A stretch of 32,014 bases of DNA from CAYLXX01 sp964484325 (GTDB lineage: Bacteria > Patescibacteriota > Microgenomatia > UBA1406 > GWC2-37-13): the NCBI GenBank assembly GCA_964484325.1, contig CAZAEE010000012.1:1-32014 (forward strand). Reading direction: 5' to 3'. A program made the position numbers and the translations under genes. This document shows positions 21,993 to 29,132 of the stretch, piece after piece. How positions within the stretch are numbered: position 1 is the first letter of the stretch; each line of letters opens with the position of its first letter. The notes beneath the pieces are model-generated. The model had not been told where the DNA came from and did no database searches. It worked only from the letters and a program-made list of their open reading frames with translations.

Positions 21993-22797
21993 GAGTAACT
22001 AGCAGGTTGTAAATCATGACCTCGCCATAATCATTGCTGTTGCAAAAAAGCGGAGAAAGCTCCCGCAAACAGTTAGATTGGGTATAAGCACCAGCTTTAA
22101 AATACGAACTCGAGTATGATTTACTTAATGTATATACCGGATCTGAGCTACCGTTGTAATAAACCTGTGTTTTATTATCGTGTACAACAAACTTCACGGT
22201 AAACCTTTTGCCTAACGTGTAACTAGAATCTAGTTTAAAGACATTTTTTCCGTCAACATTGACGTATAAATTAGGATACTCAAGTCTAATCACAATAATA
22301 TCATCACTTGCGTCATGAATCTGACCAGCAACAACGTGTTTTTTCAATTTTGGAACTGCGGTGACTGCTTCATCAATTATCATGGTGTGAGTACCTGATT
22401 TTGACGACCAACTAGCGTTATCTTTTCCGCGATTAGTCATTTCCCGCAGCTCTGATCTCGGGTAATGGGATCCTTTTGTCGTTACGCCATTGACCGGCGC
22501 TCTGAAACGTATGGCACTGCCTGTTGCTCCAACAACAAACCACGGGTCAATTTTGTATGTTGCTAACTCTGGTTGGCGGACCTCTACCGGATGACCTGAT
22601 TGACCGATCGGCAACGTTTCTTTCCAATTAGTAAGATCAAAAACCTGAGACGGATATAGTTTATTCATACCTGTTGGAGACGGTTGCATAGAAATTGAGT
22701 GGGCAATTGGTGAAGATATTATAAATACCTTAAGAAAAAAAGCCATGATTAAAAATCCAAGAACAACAAACAGCCCTGTATATTTATCTAAGCTCAT
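21985..22797 (-). CDS. Alginate lyase, polysaccharide lyase family 7
   Basis: The 270-residue protein has an N-terminal anchor (about 8-28) and a PL7 jelly-roll domain. All three family motifs are present: R114-S-E-L-R-E119, Q159-I-H161 and Y232-F-K-A-G-A-Y-T-Q240. Catalytic Gln, His and Tyr are thus intact. QIH (rather than QVH) is usually linked to activity on guluronate-containing alginate. The enzyme would cut alginate or a related uronate polymer by beta-elimination at the cell surface. Its promoter has TGC-TATAAT 11 bases before the ATG. No other uronate-degradation gene is nearby, so oligomers may be used by a host or neighbour, or the lyase may help in moving through biofilm. Confidence 0.92.
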   Translation of the reverse strand: MSLDKYTGLFVVLGFLIMAFFLKVFIISSPIAHSISMQPSPTGMNKLYPSQVFDLTNWKETLPIGQSGHPVEVRQPELATYKIDPWFVVGATGSAIRFRAPVNGVTTKGSHYPRSELREMTNRGKDNASWSSKSGTHTMIIDEAVTAVPKLKKHVVAGQIHDASDDIIVIRLEYPNLYVNVDGKNVFKLDSSYTLGKRFTVKFVVHDNKTQVYYNGSSDPVYTLSKSYSSSYFKAGAYTQSNCLRELSPLFCNSNDYGEVMIYNLLVTHE

Positions 22798-22808
22798 ATG
22801 TATCTATC

Positions 22809-22817
22809 ATTATAGCA
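22809..22817 (-). promoter_or_regulatory. Extended -10 box of the alginate lyase gene
   Basis: TGC-TATAAT on the minus strand lies 11 bases before the ATG at 22797. No Shine-Dalgarno follows it. Confidence 0.55.
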
Positions 22818-22864
22818 ATTTTAGGCATAAAATACCACCAATTGACATATTTCTTACAGTATGT

Positions 22865-22893
22865 TTGCAATTCATTTTTTCTTCTGATATACC
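22865..22893 (+). promoter_or_regulatory. Promoter TTGCAA-17-TGA-TATACC, leaderless start
   Basis: TTGCAA (22865-22870) and TATACC (22888-22893) are 17 bases apart with an extended TGA. The ATG at 22902 follows eight bases later. This sets the start of the next gene. Confidence 0.6.
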
Positions 22894-22901
22894 TAAAATA
22901 C

Positions 22902-23693
22902 ATGAAAAAACTCGATGCGTATTCCCTAGGGTTTATCTCTTATTTTTCGATACTTGTGGCATGGTTTTTAGTACTCTATTTTACCAAGGAGAAGGTAAGT
23001 TCAATGAACTTCTTATTTAATGCCGGATATGCTTTATTGTATCTTTCGGGAGGAATCATCGCACTTTTGAGCATCAAAGCTTCTGGATGGAAAAGTTCAG
23101 TTGGACAAGAGTTATTATCAATCAGCCTCGGTATGATCGGATTTGCTATTGGACTTTTTATCTGGTGCTACTATAATCTTATTTTAAAAGTAGATATTCC
23201 CTACCCTTCGTATGCCGATGTTTTTTTTATTCTTTATATCCCTTTTTTAGTTTACGGCATCATGCATTATCTGCGAGGAGTTGGTATCTTGATAACGAAG
23301 TCGATTCTATTTGAGTCATGTGGAATTTTCATTATCTCAATTTTTATAACTTACTTTATTACACCACACCAGGAACCCTCATACTCAGTCATTCTTAGTC
23401 AAATGTTTGATTTTTTTTATCTTCTTGGTGATGCTTTCCTGATCACGCTTGGAATTATGCTTATACGTCTTACTAAAGGTAAGATACATAAAAGTTTCTT
23501 TTACTTTATTGGTGCACTCTTGGTGATGGCCTTCGCAGATTTTCTATTTGCCCAAAGAGCAGCAGATAACACCTATTGGAATGGTGATATTTCAGATTTA
23601 CTTTTTGCTTTATCCGGGTTACTTTTTTGTCTGGGTATATCCAGAATTATTGTCACGCAAAAACTGACCGCCTCTGTTTCAAAAAAAGTATAA
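22902..23693 (+). CDS. Multi-pass membrane protein of unknown function
   Basis: The start at 22902 (MKKLDAYSLGFISYF) is preferred over an in-frame ATG at 22842 because the promoter lies between them. The 263-residue protein has about eight or nine helices and no soluble domain. Residues such as WCYYNLILKVDIPYPSYADVFF and FADFLFAQRAADNTYWNGDISDL resemble the membrane input modules found ahead of signalling domains in other bacteria, but here no output domain follows. Function is unknown. Confidence 0.7.
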   Translation: MKKLDAYSLGFISYFSILVAWFLVLYFTKEKVSSMNFLFNAGYALLYLSGGIIALLSIKASGWKSSVGQELLSISLGMIGFAIGLFIWCYYNLILKVDIPYPSYADVFFILYIPFLVYGIMHYLRGVGILITKSILFESCGIFIISIFITYFITPHQEPSYSVILSQMFDFFYLLGDAFLITLGIMLIRLTKGKIHKSFFYFIGALLVMAFADFLFAQRAADNTYWNGDISDLLFALSGLLFCLGISRIIVTQKLTASVSKKV

Positions 23694-23703
23694 ATCTTGA
23701 AGT

Positions 23704-23949
23704 TTATGATCGCTCAACTGAGATAGTACATTCGGTCACCAACGCTGCGATTGCACCAACTGCAGCTAGTACAGGTGCTAGAACCGCTCCGACGACTCCA
23801 ATTGTTAAAGGGAAAACAATCAGAGTTTTACCACTTTTATCTTTGATGGTAATCTTGCGAACGTTTCCTTCCTGAATAAGTTCCTTCACTTTCTTCAATA
23901 AATTTTCGCCAGCTACTTCAAATGATTCCTCTTTTTTACCTGTTGACAT
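23704..23949 (-). CDS. DUF4342 family protein
   Basis: From the ATG at 23947-23949 (MSTGKKEESFEV) the product has 81 residues, preceded by a clear GGAGGTGA ribosome site. A longer frame upstream crosses its promoter. The first half (ESFEVAGENLLKKVKELIQEGNVRKITIKDKSGKTLIVFPL) is the typical DUF4342 region. A glycine/alanine-rich hydrophobic segment (TIGVVGAVLAPVLAAVGAIAAL) near the C-terminus is probably membrane-associated. The family is small, common in Gram-positive and CPR genomes, and of unknown function. Confidence 0.85.
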   Translation of the reverse strand: MSTGKKEESFEVAGENLLKKVKELIQEGNVRKITIKDKSGKTLIVFPLTIGVVGAVLAPVLAAVGAIAALVTECTISVERS

Positions 23950-23968
23950 GCTATCACCTCCAACACAT

Positions 23969-24020
23969 ATTATACCAAGATTATTTTTAATATGAAAAAA
24001 ACACTTCAGTCTGGTATAGT
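23969..24020. promoter_or_regulatory. Divergent promoters, one with and one without a leader
   Basis: Minus strand: TGG-TATAAT (23969-23977) serves the DUF4342 gene, with a leader long enough for its GGAGGTGA. Plus strand: TGG-TATAGT (24012-24020) stands eight bases before the ATG at 24029, with no ribosome site. The pair shows both initiation modes side by side. Confidence 0.65.
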
Positions 24021-24028
24021 TAACATTT

Positions 24029-24565
24029 ATGCAAGAAAAATGTCCTAAATGCGGCTCTACTCTTGGGGAAGTTGTTGAAACGAGTACCGGTCGAAAACTG
24101 CAGCGATGTTCTACTGGTTTCTGGAATAAAGATACCAAACAAACTGAAGGCTGTGACTATGTGAAATGGTTGATCGCCGAGCCAAAAGAACTGGATGAAA
24201 AATGTCCCAAATGCGGTTCACCGGTTGTTCTTGTAGTGACTCGCTTTGGAAAAAAAATGAAAAAATGCTCCACTAATACCTGGAACAAAGTCACGAAAAA
24301 AGCTGAAGGATGTGACTACGTCGAATGGATTAACGGGACAACAGAAAAACTCGAGGAAGACTGTCCGGAATGTGGCAATAAGTTAGTGCTGTATACGACA
24401 GCCGCTGGCAAAAGAATGAAAAAGTGCTCGACAAGCGGCTGGGATCGAGTCAGACGCGAAGCAACTGGATGTACGTACGTCGAATGGCTAAAGTTCACAA
24501 GTCAAGTACAAGATAATGAACCCACCGGTGAACAGCCACCTCCTCCTGAGGAACCAAACTTCTAA
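24029..24565 (+). CDS. Three tandem topoisomerase-type C4 zinc ribbons
   Basis: The 178-residue protein consists of three repeats of about 54 residues, each with four cysteines: C5/C8/C27/C42, C59/C62/C80/C95 and C112/C115/C133/C148. Spacings are C-x2-C-x17-18-C-x14-C. Each repeat ends GC(D/T)YV(K/E)W. This resembles the zinc fingers at the C-terminus of topoisomerase I, but no topoisomerase domain is present, so it is a free zinc-ribbon array likely to bind DNA or RNA. A Pro/Glu-rich tail follows. Its stop overlaps the convergent UBP-finger gene by four bases. The start is fixed by the -10 box eight bases upstream. Confidence 0.85.
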   Translation: MQEKCPKCGSTLGEVVETSTGRKLQRCSTGFWNKDTKQTEGCDYVKWLIAEPKELDEKCPKCGSPVVLVVTRFGKKMKKCSTNTWNKVTKKAEGCDYVEWINGTTEKLEEDCPECGNKLVLYTTAAGKRMKKCSTSGWDRVRREATGCTYVEWLKFTSQVQDNEPTGEQPPPPEEPNF

Positions 24566-24825
24566 TCCCAGACCAGATCATCAATGTAACAATACTTCCA
24601 GTCTTCTCCTTGTTCAAACGACTTGATAACAGGATGATTTGTTGTGTGAAAATGTTTGGTCGCGTGTTTATTTTTTGACTGATCACAACAGCCGACATGG
24701 CCGCATGTTAAACACAAGCGAAGATGAAACCACGAATCTCCCATCTTCAGACACTCTTCACATCCATCTGGAGTGTTGGGTTTAACACGCTTAATTCGGT
24801 CAAGATGTTTGCATTGGTTTACCAT
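24562..24825 (-). CDS. UBP-type zinc finger protein
   Basis: The start is the ATG at 24823-24825 (MVNQCKHLDRI), six bases after TATAAT; a longer frame upstream overlaps that promoter and the neighbouring gene. The 87-residue protein is a single zf-UBP domain: C5 and H7, C22-x2-C25, C38-x2-C41 (LCLTCGHVGCC), then H54, H58, H60 and H64 (KHATKHFHTTNH) and W76. In eukaryotes this domain binds the free end of ubiquitin; small stand-alone bacterial versions are known but their partner is not. It probably binds three zinc ions. It lies just after the DUF5666 gene but has its own promoter. Confidence 0.88.
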   Translation of the reverse strand: MVNQCKHLDRIKRVKPNTPDGCEECLKMGDSWFHLRLCLTCGHVGCCDQSKNKHATKHFHTTNHPVIKSFEQGEDWKYCYIDDLVWD

Positions 24826-24831
24826 ACGAAT

Positions 24832-24837
24832 ATTATA
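24832..24837 (-). promoter_or_regulatory. -10 box TATAAT, leaderless start of the UBP-finger gene
   Basis: A perfect TATAAT is followed by six bases (ATTCGT) and the ATG at 24825. It lies in the 16-base gap behind the DUF5666-like gene. The -35 region is not recognisable. Confidence 0.6.
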
Positions 24838-24841
24838 CCTG

Positions 24842-25282
24842 TTATCGAGAAGGTACTGGCTGACCACTTGGACGAGGTCCAACTCTGAACATTGGGTTAA
24901 GTTGGATATTTTGGGCCGAGATTGAACCATCAGAATTGCTTGTACCAAAAGCGGCGACTCTGTCTCCTACCTTCAAGTCTGAAATTGAACCATTAGCAGA
25001 CTTTGTATAAGTTGTACTGTTTAATAGGTCAATTAATTTACTGCTACCATCCGTTAGTTTTACGGTGATACTTGAACTATCAATACTGACAATCTCGCCG
25101 ACTGTTGCCCCGCCGAAACCTCTGTTACCAAGTCTTCTTTGTCCAGCAACACCACCTTGACCCTGGCCGACTAGTCCGTTTCCACGCGATGTTTGAGATT
25201 GATCATACTTCATACCGCCAAAAAAGGCCGCTCCTGCGATAATAATCATAAGGATTACCATCATAATCATGTTATTTTTCAT
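24842..25282 (-). CDS. Membrane-anchored DUF5666-like protein
   Basis: The start is the ATG at 25280-25282, five bases after AGGAGGTGA; a GTG at 25291 belongs to that ribosome site. The 146-residue protein has a Met/Ile-rich N-terminal helix, a Gly/Gln/Arg-rich linker (about 35-58) and a small beta-rich domain. That domain (GEIVSIDSSSITVKLTDGSSKLIDL, then GDRVAAFGTSNSDGSISAQNIQL) has the OB-like pattern of DUF5666. A Pro/Arg-rich tail follows. It is the fourth gene of the MacAB-like operon and may be an outer accessory of the exporter. Function is unknown. Confidence 0.78.
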   Translation of the reverse strand: MKNNMIMMVILMIIIAGAAFFGGMKYDQSQTSRGNGLVGQGQGGVAGQRRLGNRGFGGATVGEIVSIDSSSITVKLTDGSSKLIDLLNSTTYTKSANGSISDLKVGDRVAAFGTSNSDGSISAQNIQLNPMFRVGPRPSGQPVPSR

Positions 25283-25320
25283 GAAATTCACCTCCTTTCG
25301 GGTTTTTTACTTTTAAAAAA

Positions 25321-26547
25321 TTATTCATACCGTAGTGCTTCAATTGGTTGAAGGCTGGCAGCGCGACTGGCCGGATACCAACCAAATAAAATACCGATCC
25401 CTGCTGAAACAATAAAAGCCAAGAGTATAGATGTTGGGGAAATTACAAATAAGGTACTTGTGAAATATGAATACATAAATGAAGAAATTATTCCAAATAT
25501 AATGCCTACAATACCTCCGGCGAATGTCAATATAACTGACTCAATGAGAAATTGACTGATGATAGTTTTCTTTCTGGCACCAAGAGCTTTCCTCAATCCG
25601 ATTTCACGTGTTCTTTCGGTAACCGTCACGAGCATAATGTTCATTATGCCAATACCCCCCACAAGCAATGAAATGGCAGCAATACCTGATAGTAAAGTAG
25701 TAAACGTTCCTGTCGTGGCTGAGGCAGTATTTAAAATATCCTGTTGAGAAAAAATTGAGAAATCAGCCTGAGCCGGATCTTGTAATTTATGACGCGCCAG
25801 TAAAAGATAGCCTACCTCATTTTGAGCATCGGTCATAACATCGGCATTTTTTGCTTCAAGGGCGATAGAGTTCAGGTAGTTTTGGCCGAAGAGTTGTTTT
25901 TGAGCAGTACTTAATGGAATAAATGCCAGGTTGTCCTGGTTTTGAAATCCGGTACCCCCTTTTGATACTGTGACACCAACTATCCGAAATGAAACATTGT
26001 TAATCCGAACTGTTTGACCAATTGGATCAGCACCATCACCAAAAAGATCCGTCACAACTTGTGGCCCCAACACCAACACTTTACTCATAGCGTTATTATC
26101 CTGCTCTGTAATGAAGGACCCTGAACTCATAGTGATTTTATGAACATCGGTATATACGGAAGTTGTACCGATGACCTGAATATTGGTATTGTTTCTGCCG
26201 GCAGTTAGCTGAACTCTTTTTTGAACTTCAGGAGAAACATTTTTGATAGTTGTAATTTGACTGGAGGTTTTTATTGCCTGGGCGTCATCGTTAGTTAACG
26301 TCGTGGCGCCGCCAGCAGCACCACGAACACCACCGGCTGTAATCGATCCAGGATTTACTGTCAATAAATTGGCACCGAGTGATTGAATCTGATTCTGAAC
26401 CGCCTGTTGTGTAGCCTGACCAAGGGAGATTAAGGCAATTACACTACCAATACCGATGACAATACCAAGTATCGCCAGCCCTGTTCGTAACTTGTTGATT
26501 GCTAATGTCCCCAAACTTTCTGTCAAGATCTCGTAAAACTCTTCCAT
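25321..26547 (-). CDS. MacB-type ABC permease
   Basis: The 408-residue protein has one N-terminal helix (about 17-42), a large outer domain (about 45-270, MacB_PCD type) and three C-terminal helices of the FtsX type. The cytoplasmic coupling motif is TERTREIGLRKALGARKKTI, and the last helices end GWYPASRAASLQPIEALRYE, the family signature. It works with the ATPase seven bases upstream and the adaptor before that. In cells without an outer membrane such trios (YknXYZ-like) export peptides or toxic compounds; there is no TolC here. Confidence 0.93.
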   Translation of the reverse strand: MEEFYEILTESLGTLAINKLRTGLAILGIVIGIGSVIALISLGQATQQAVQNQIQSLGANLLTVNPGSITAGGVRGAAGGATTLTNDDAQAIKTSSQITTIKNVSPEVQKRVQLTAGRNNTNIQVIGTTSVYTDVHKITMSSGSFITEQDNNAMSKVLVLGPQVVTDLFGDGADPIGQTVRINNVSFRIVGVTVSKGGTGFQNQDNLAFIPLSTAQKQLFGQNYLNSIALEAKNADVMTDAQNEVGYLLLARHKLQDPAQADFSIFSQQDILNTASATTGTFTTLLSGIAAISLLVGGIGIMNIMLVTVTERTREIGLRKALGARKKTIISQFLIESVILTFAGGIVGIIFGIISSFMYSYFTSTLFVISPTSILLAFIVSAGIGILFGWYPASRAASLQPIEALRYE

Positions 26548-26554
26548 ATATATA

Positions 26555-27271
26555 TTATGATTGAACTCCTTTCTTGGCTTTTTTTGGTCGGGTATTTAAT
26601 TTATCTTCCACGACTTTGCCATCACGTAGCGAGATGATGCGTTTGGCGTGTGAGGCGATATCCGGTTCATGAGTGATCATAACAATTGTGTGTCCCGCGT
26701 CATTGGTATGTTGAAAAATCGCCATGACTTCTTCTGCCTGAATCGTGGCAATGTTTCCGGTTGGTTCATCGGCCAGAAGAATCGATGGATCCATTGTTAA
26801 CGCCCGAGCAATCGCCACCCGCTGTTGTTGTCCGCCTGATAATTGATTCGATGTATGATTCATTCTATTTCCTAAACCGACTAACTCTAAGTATTTTTTC
26901 GCTTTTTCCAATCGGATTTCTGAGGGAATTCCAGCGTATCTCATAGGTAACATGACATTTTTCAATGCAGTTGTACGAGGTAGCAGATTAAATGCTTGAA
27001 AAATGAAACCAATTTTTTTATTTCGAATAACCGCCAGTTGATCATCTGTTAATTTTTCAACATTTTCGCCATCCAGAATATAGCTTCCAGCTGTCGGTGT
27101 ATCCAAAGCGCCAAGAATATGCATGAGTGTAGACTTTCCACTACCCGAAGGGCCCATAATCGCGACAAACTCGCCTTTATTAATTTGAAAAGAGATATCA
27201 TGAAGAGCGACTGTCTCTATCGCTTCTGTTTTATACACTTTTGATAAGTGAGATATTGAAATGGTATTCAT
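26555..27271 (-). CDS. MacB/LolD-type ABC ATPase
   Basis: The 238-residue protein has Walker A GPSGSGKST (about 40-48), Q-loop FIFQAFNLLPRTTA, signature LSGGQQQRVAIARAL, Walker B ILLADEPTGNI and the switch His in MITHEPDIA. The ending TGN(I) after Walker B is typical of the LolD/MacB/FtsE group. It drives the permease that follows by seven bases. A Lys-rich tail (RPKKAKKGVQS) extends past the usual end. Confidence 0.95.
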   Translation of the reverse strand: MNTISISHLSKVYKTEAIETVALHDISFQINKGEFVAIMGPSGSGKSTLMHILGALDTPTAGSYILDGENVEKLTDDQLAVIRNKKIGFIFQAFNLLPRTTALKNVMLPMRYAGIPSEIRLEKAKKYLELVGLGNRMNHTSNQLSGGQQQRVAIARALTMDPSILLADEPTGNIATIQAEEVMAIFQHTNDAGHTIVMITHEPDIASHAKRIISLRDGKVVEDKLNTRPKKAKKGVQS

Positions 27272-27276
27272 ACTGA

Positions 27277-28650
27277 TTATCTTCCGCGGAAAAAAGTACC
27301 ACCGCCAAGACCTCCCCGACCACCACCAAAACCGCTGAAAGGAGACGTTGTTTGTTGTCCGGTACGAGCTCGTGTGGTAGTACTGGTAACGATCGTATCA
27401 CCTTCGGATAACCCGGATAAGATTTCTGTGTCTGTGTCTGATGAAATACCTGTCTCAACTGGTGCTTGGGTAACAATGCCTTTTTTTAAAACTCTGACCG
27501 TTGATTGTCCATTCGCAGTCTGTATGGCACTACTTGGTACAGTTAGTACATCATCTTTTCTATCTGTTTGAATCGTCACCGAAGCAGACATACCCGGATA
27601 GACATCAGCTGGCGGAGAAATAAAACCAACATACACATTATAAGTAACAACTCCTGAGTTGATAGTTCCAACTAAGTCAACGTTACTTACGGTACCGACG
27701 AATGTTTTATCAGGATATGCATCGAGTGTTATGGTGGCTTTTTGTCCGCTTTTAATCTTGGCGATATCCACCTCGCTTACTTGAACTTTTATTTGGAGTC
27801 GGGAAAAATTACCGATGACTAGCACCGGTGATGAACTGTTTGATGAAGTAGAAGTCGACGTGGCGGAGGAATTCGTATTTGAACTATTGTTTGATGAGGA
27901 AGTCACGCTGCTACCAATTGCAATAGATACATTGGCAACAGTCCCTGATACCGGTGCTTTGACAACTGCGTTTTGGGTAGCTTGATAAGCAAGCAGACTG
28001 GCATTGGCCTGAGCCTGAGCAGCAACAATGGCAACATCGGCTTCTTTGAACTTTTGTTCGGTGGCTGAGAAGTCTTTCTGAGCTTGTGTCAAAGCCGCGT
28101 CAATACTCCTTTTTTCAAGCTCAGTGTACGCGACTTTCGTTGTAGGATTAGTGGTGTTGTTATTTTTATAGTCAACCGTATTTTGGGCATCAAGAAGTGC
28201 CTGCTGTTTCGTCCACATGGTCGCATCAGCCGTCTGTTTATTTTCTTTAGCTGTGGTTAAAGAACTGATTGAACTTTGGTATGTTGCATAGGCCGATGCT
28301 TGCTCTTGCGCGGTTGCGGTAGACTTCACTTTGAATAAATTTTCTCCGGCAGTCACTTCCTCAGCATTGTTGACATAAAGTTCTTCGATAATACCATCAG
28401 TCGGTGAAGTAATATTGATTTGGTTTCCTGAAATACTCCCGTTTCCCGAAACGGTACTAATAATACTTCCCTTTGTCACTTGTGCCGTTTGATACTGTGG
28501 TTGCTGTGAAGAAGAATGTGTTATCTTATATATAAGAAGCCCGACCGCTACTATAATCACACCGATAATGAGCTTCTGTTTGAACGAGGTAGCCAAAAAC
28601 CACGTCTTCAGTCCAGAGATAAATCTCCTTCCTTTCTCAACCAAAATCAT
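27277..28650 (-). CDS. MacA/HlyD-like periplasmic adaptor protein
   Basis: The 457-residue protein has one membrane helix (about 28-45), a split lipoyl domain (ISTVSGNGSISG and VKAPVSGTVANVSIAIGSSV), an alpha-hairpin (about 105-220) and beta-barrel domains with LQIKVQVSEVDIAKIKSGQKATITLDAYPDK. A low-complexity Ser/Asn/Thr insert (about 247-272) sits right after the second half of the lipoyl domain, and the protein ends in a Gly/Arg-rich tail (GGGRGGLGGG). It heads the exporter operon and would contact the outer domain of the permease. The Ser/Asn insert is unusual and may be a flexible surface loop. The ATG is preceded by AAGGAAAC about 17 bases upstream. Confidence 0.92.
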   Translation of the reverse strand: MILVEKGRRFISGLKTWFLATSFKQKLIIGVIIVAVGLLIYKITHSSSQQPQYQTAQVTKGSIISTVSGNGSISGNQINITSPTDGIIEELYVNNAEEVTAGENLFKVKSTATAQEQASAYATYQSSISSLTTAKENKQTADATMWTKQQALLDAQNTVDYKNNNTTNPTTKVAYTELEKRSIDAALTQAQKDFSATEQKFKEADVAIVAAQAQANASLLAYQATQNAVVKAPVSGTVANVSIAIGSSVTSSSNNSSNTNSSATSTSTSSNSSSPVLVIGNFSRLQIKVQVSEVDIAKIKSGQKATITLDAYPDKTFVGTVSNVDLVGTINSGVVTYNVYVGFISPPADVYPGMSASVTIQTDRKDDVLTVPSSAIQTANGQSTVRVLKKGIVTQAPVETGISSDTDTEILSGLSEGDTIVTSTTTRARTGQQTTSPFSGFGGGRGGLGGGTFFRGR

Positions 28651-28674
28651 ACTGCCATAGTTTAAGTTTCCTTT

Positions 28675-28701
28675 CTGAAAATAAACTGAAGGTATTATAC
28701 C
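28675..28701 (-). promoter_or_regulatory. Promoter region of MacAB-like operon with shared 16-base element
   Basis: The minus-strand -10 box TGG-TATAAT lies within the palindrome GGTATTATACC (28691-28701). Next to it, plus-strand CTGAAAATAAACTGAA (28675-28690) is identical over 16 bases to the direct-repeat site at 20143-20158 and has the same orientation relative to its operon. A second possible -10 (TAAACT, then 8 bases to the ATG) lies ten bases further downstream, which would place the element upstream of -10, one helical turn farther than in the flavin operon. Confidence 0.5.
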
Positions 28702-28722
28702 ATCTCGTTTTTAAAAGCTTTT

Positions 28723-29115
28723 TCAACTTTTGGGAAGATAGTTTCTGGAGAATTGATCTGCTTCTTTTTCTTGTCTGCGAATTTCTGACTGCGTTTGTTC
28801 AAAACCAATGGAGTTTCTATGCCCTAGCATCACATGACCAACTTCATGCAAAATTGTATATTCAATCTTATCTTTTGTTTGCATAAATAGTTCATCTGAA
28901 AGAATAATTAAATGACGGTTTTTAATTTCAGACCCTCGGAACGTGAAAGCCCACGCATCTTCCGGTGACGAAATAAACCACACGTTTCCCGTAATATACT
29001 CGATCATTTCAGATGGTAAATACAATATCGCCTCACAAACAGTTACTCTCATACGAAGATTACCGATAAGTCTTCCGCTGAATGCGTGTCGTATTCTTTC
29101 AACTGTCCAATCCAT
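28723..29115 (-). CDS. ImmA/IrrE-like zinc metallopeptidase domain protein
   Basis: The 130-residue protein has the zincin motif H90-E-V-G-H94 (YTILHEVGHVMLGH) and a downstream E118-x-D120 in EKEADQFSRNYL, the third-ligand region of the IrrE/ImmA family. There is no helix-turn-helix; many family members pair one with the peptidase or sit beside a repressor gene, and neither is seen here. It could cut a regulator elsewhere in the genome. The N-terminal 60 residues are unusual, with VWFISSPEDAWAF. It follows the MFS gene by 17 bases. Confidence 0.82.
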   Translation of the reverse strand: MDWTVERIRHAFSGRLIGNLRMRVTVCEAILYLPSEMIEYITGNVWFISSPEDAWAFTFRGSEIKNRHLIILSDELFMQTKDKIEYTILHEVGHVMLGHRNSIGFEQTQSEIRRQEKEADQFSRNYLPKS

Positions 29116-29132
29116 AGTGCAAAAATAATTTT

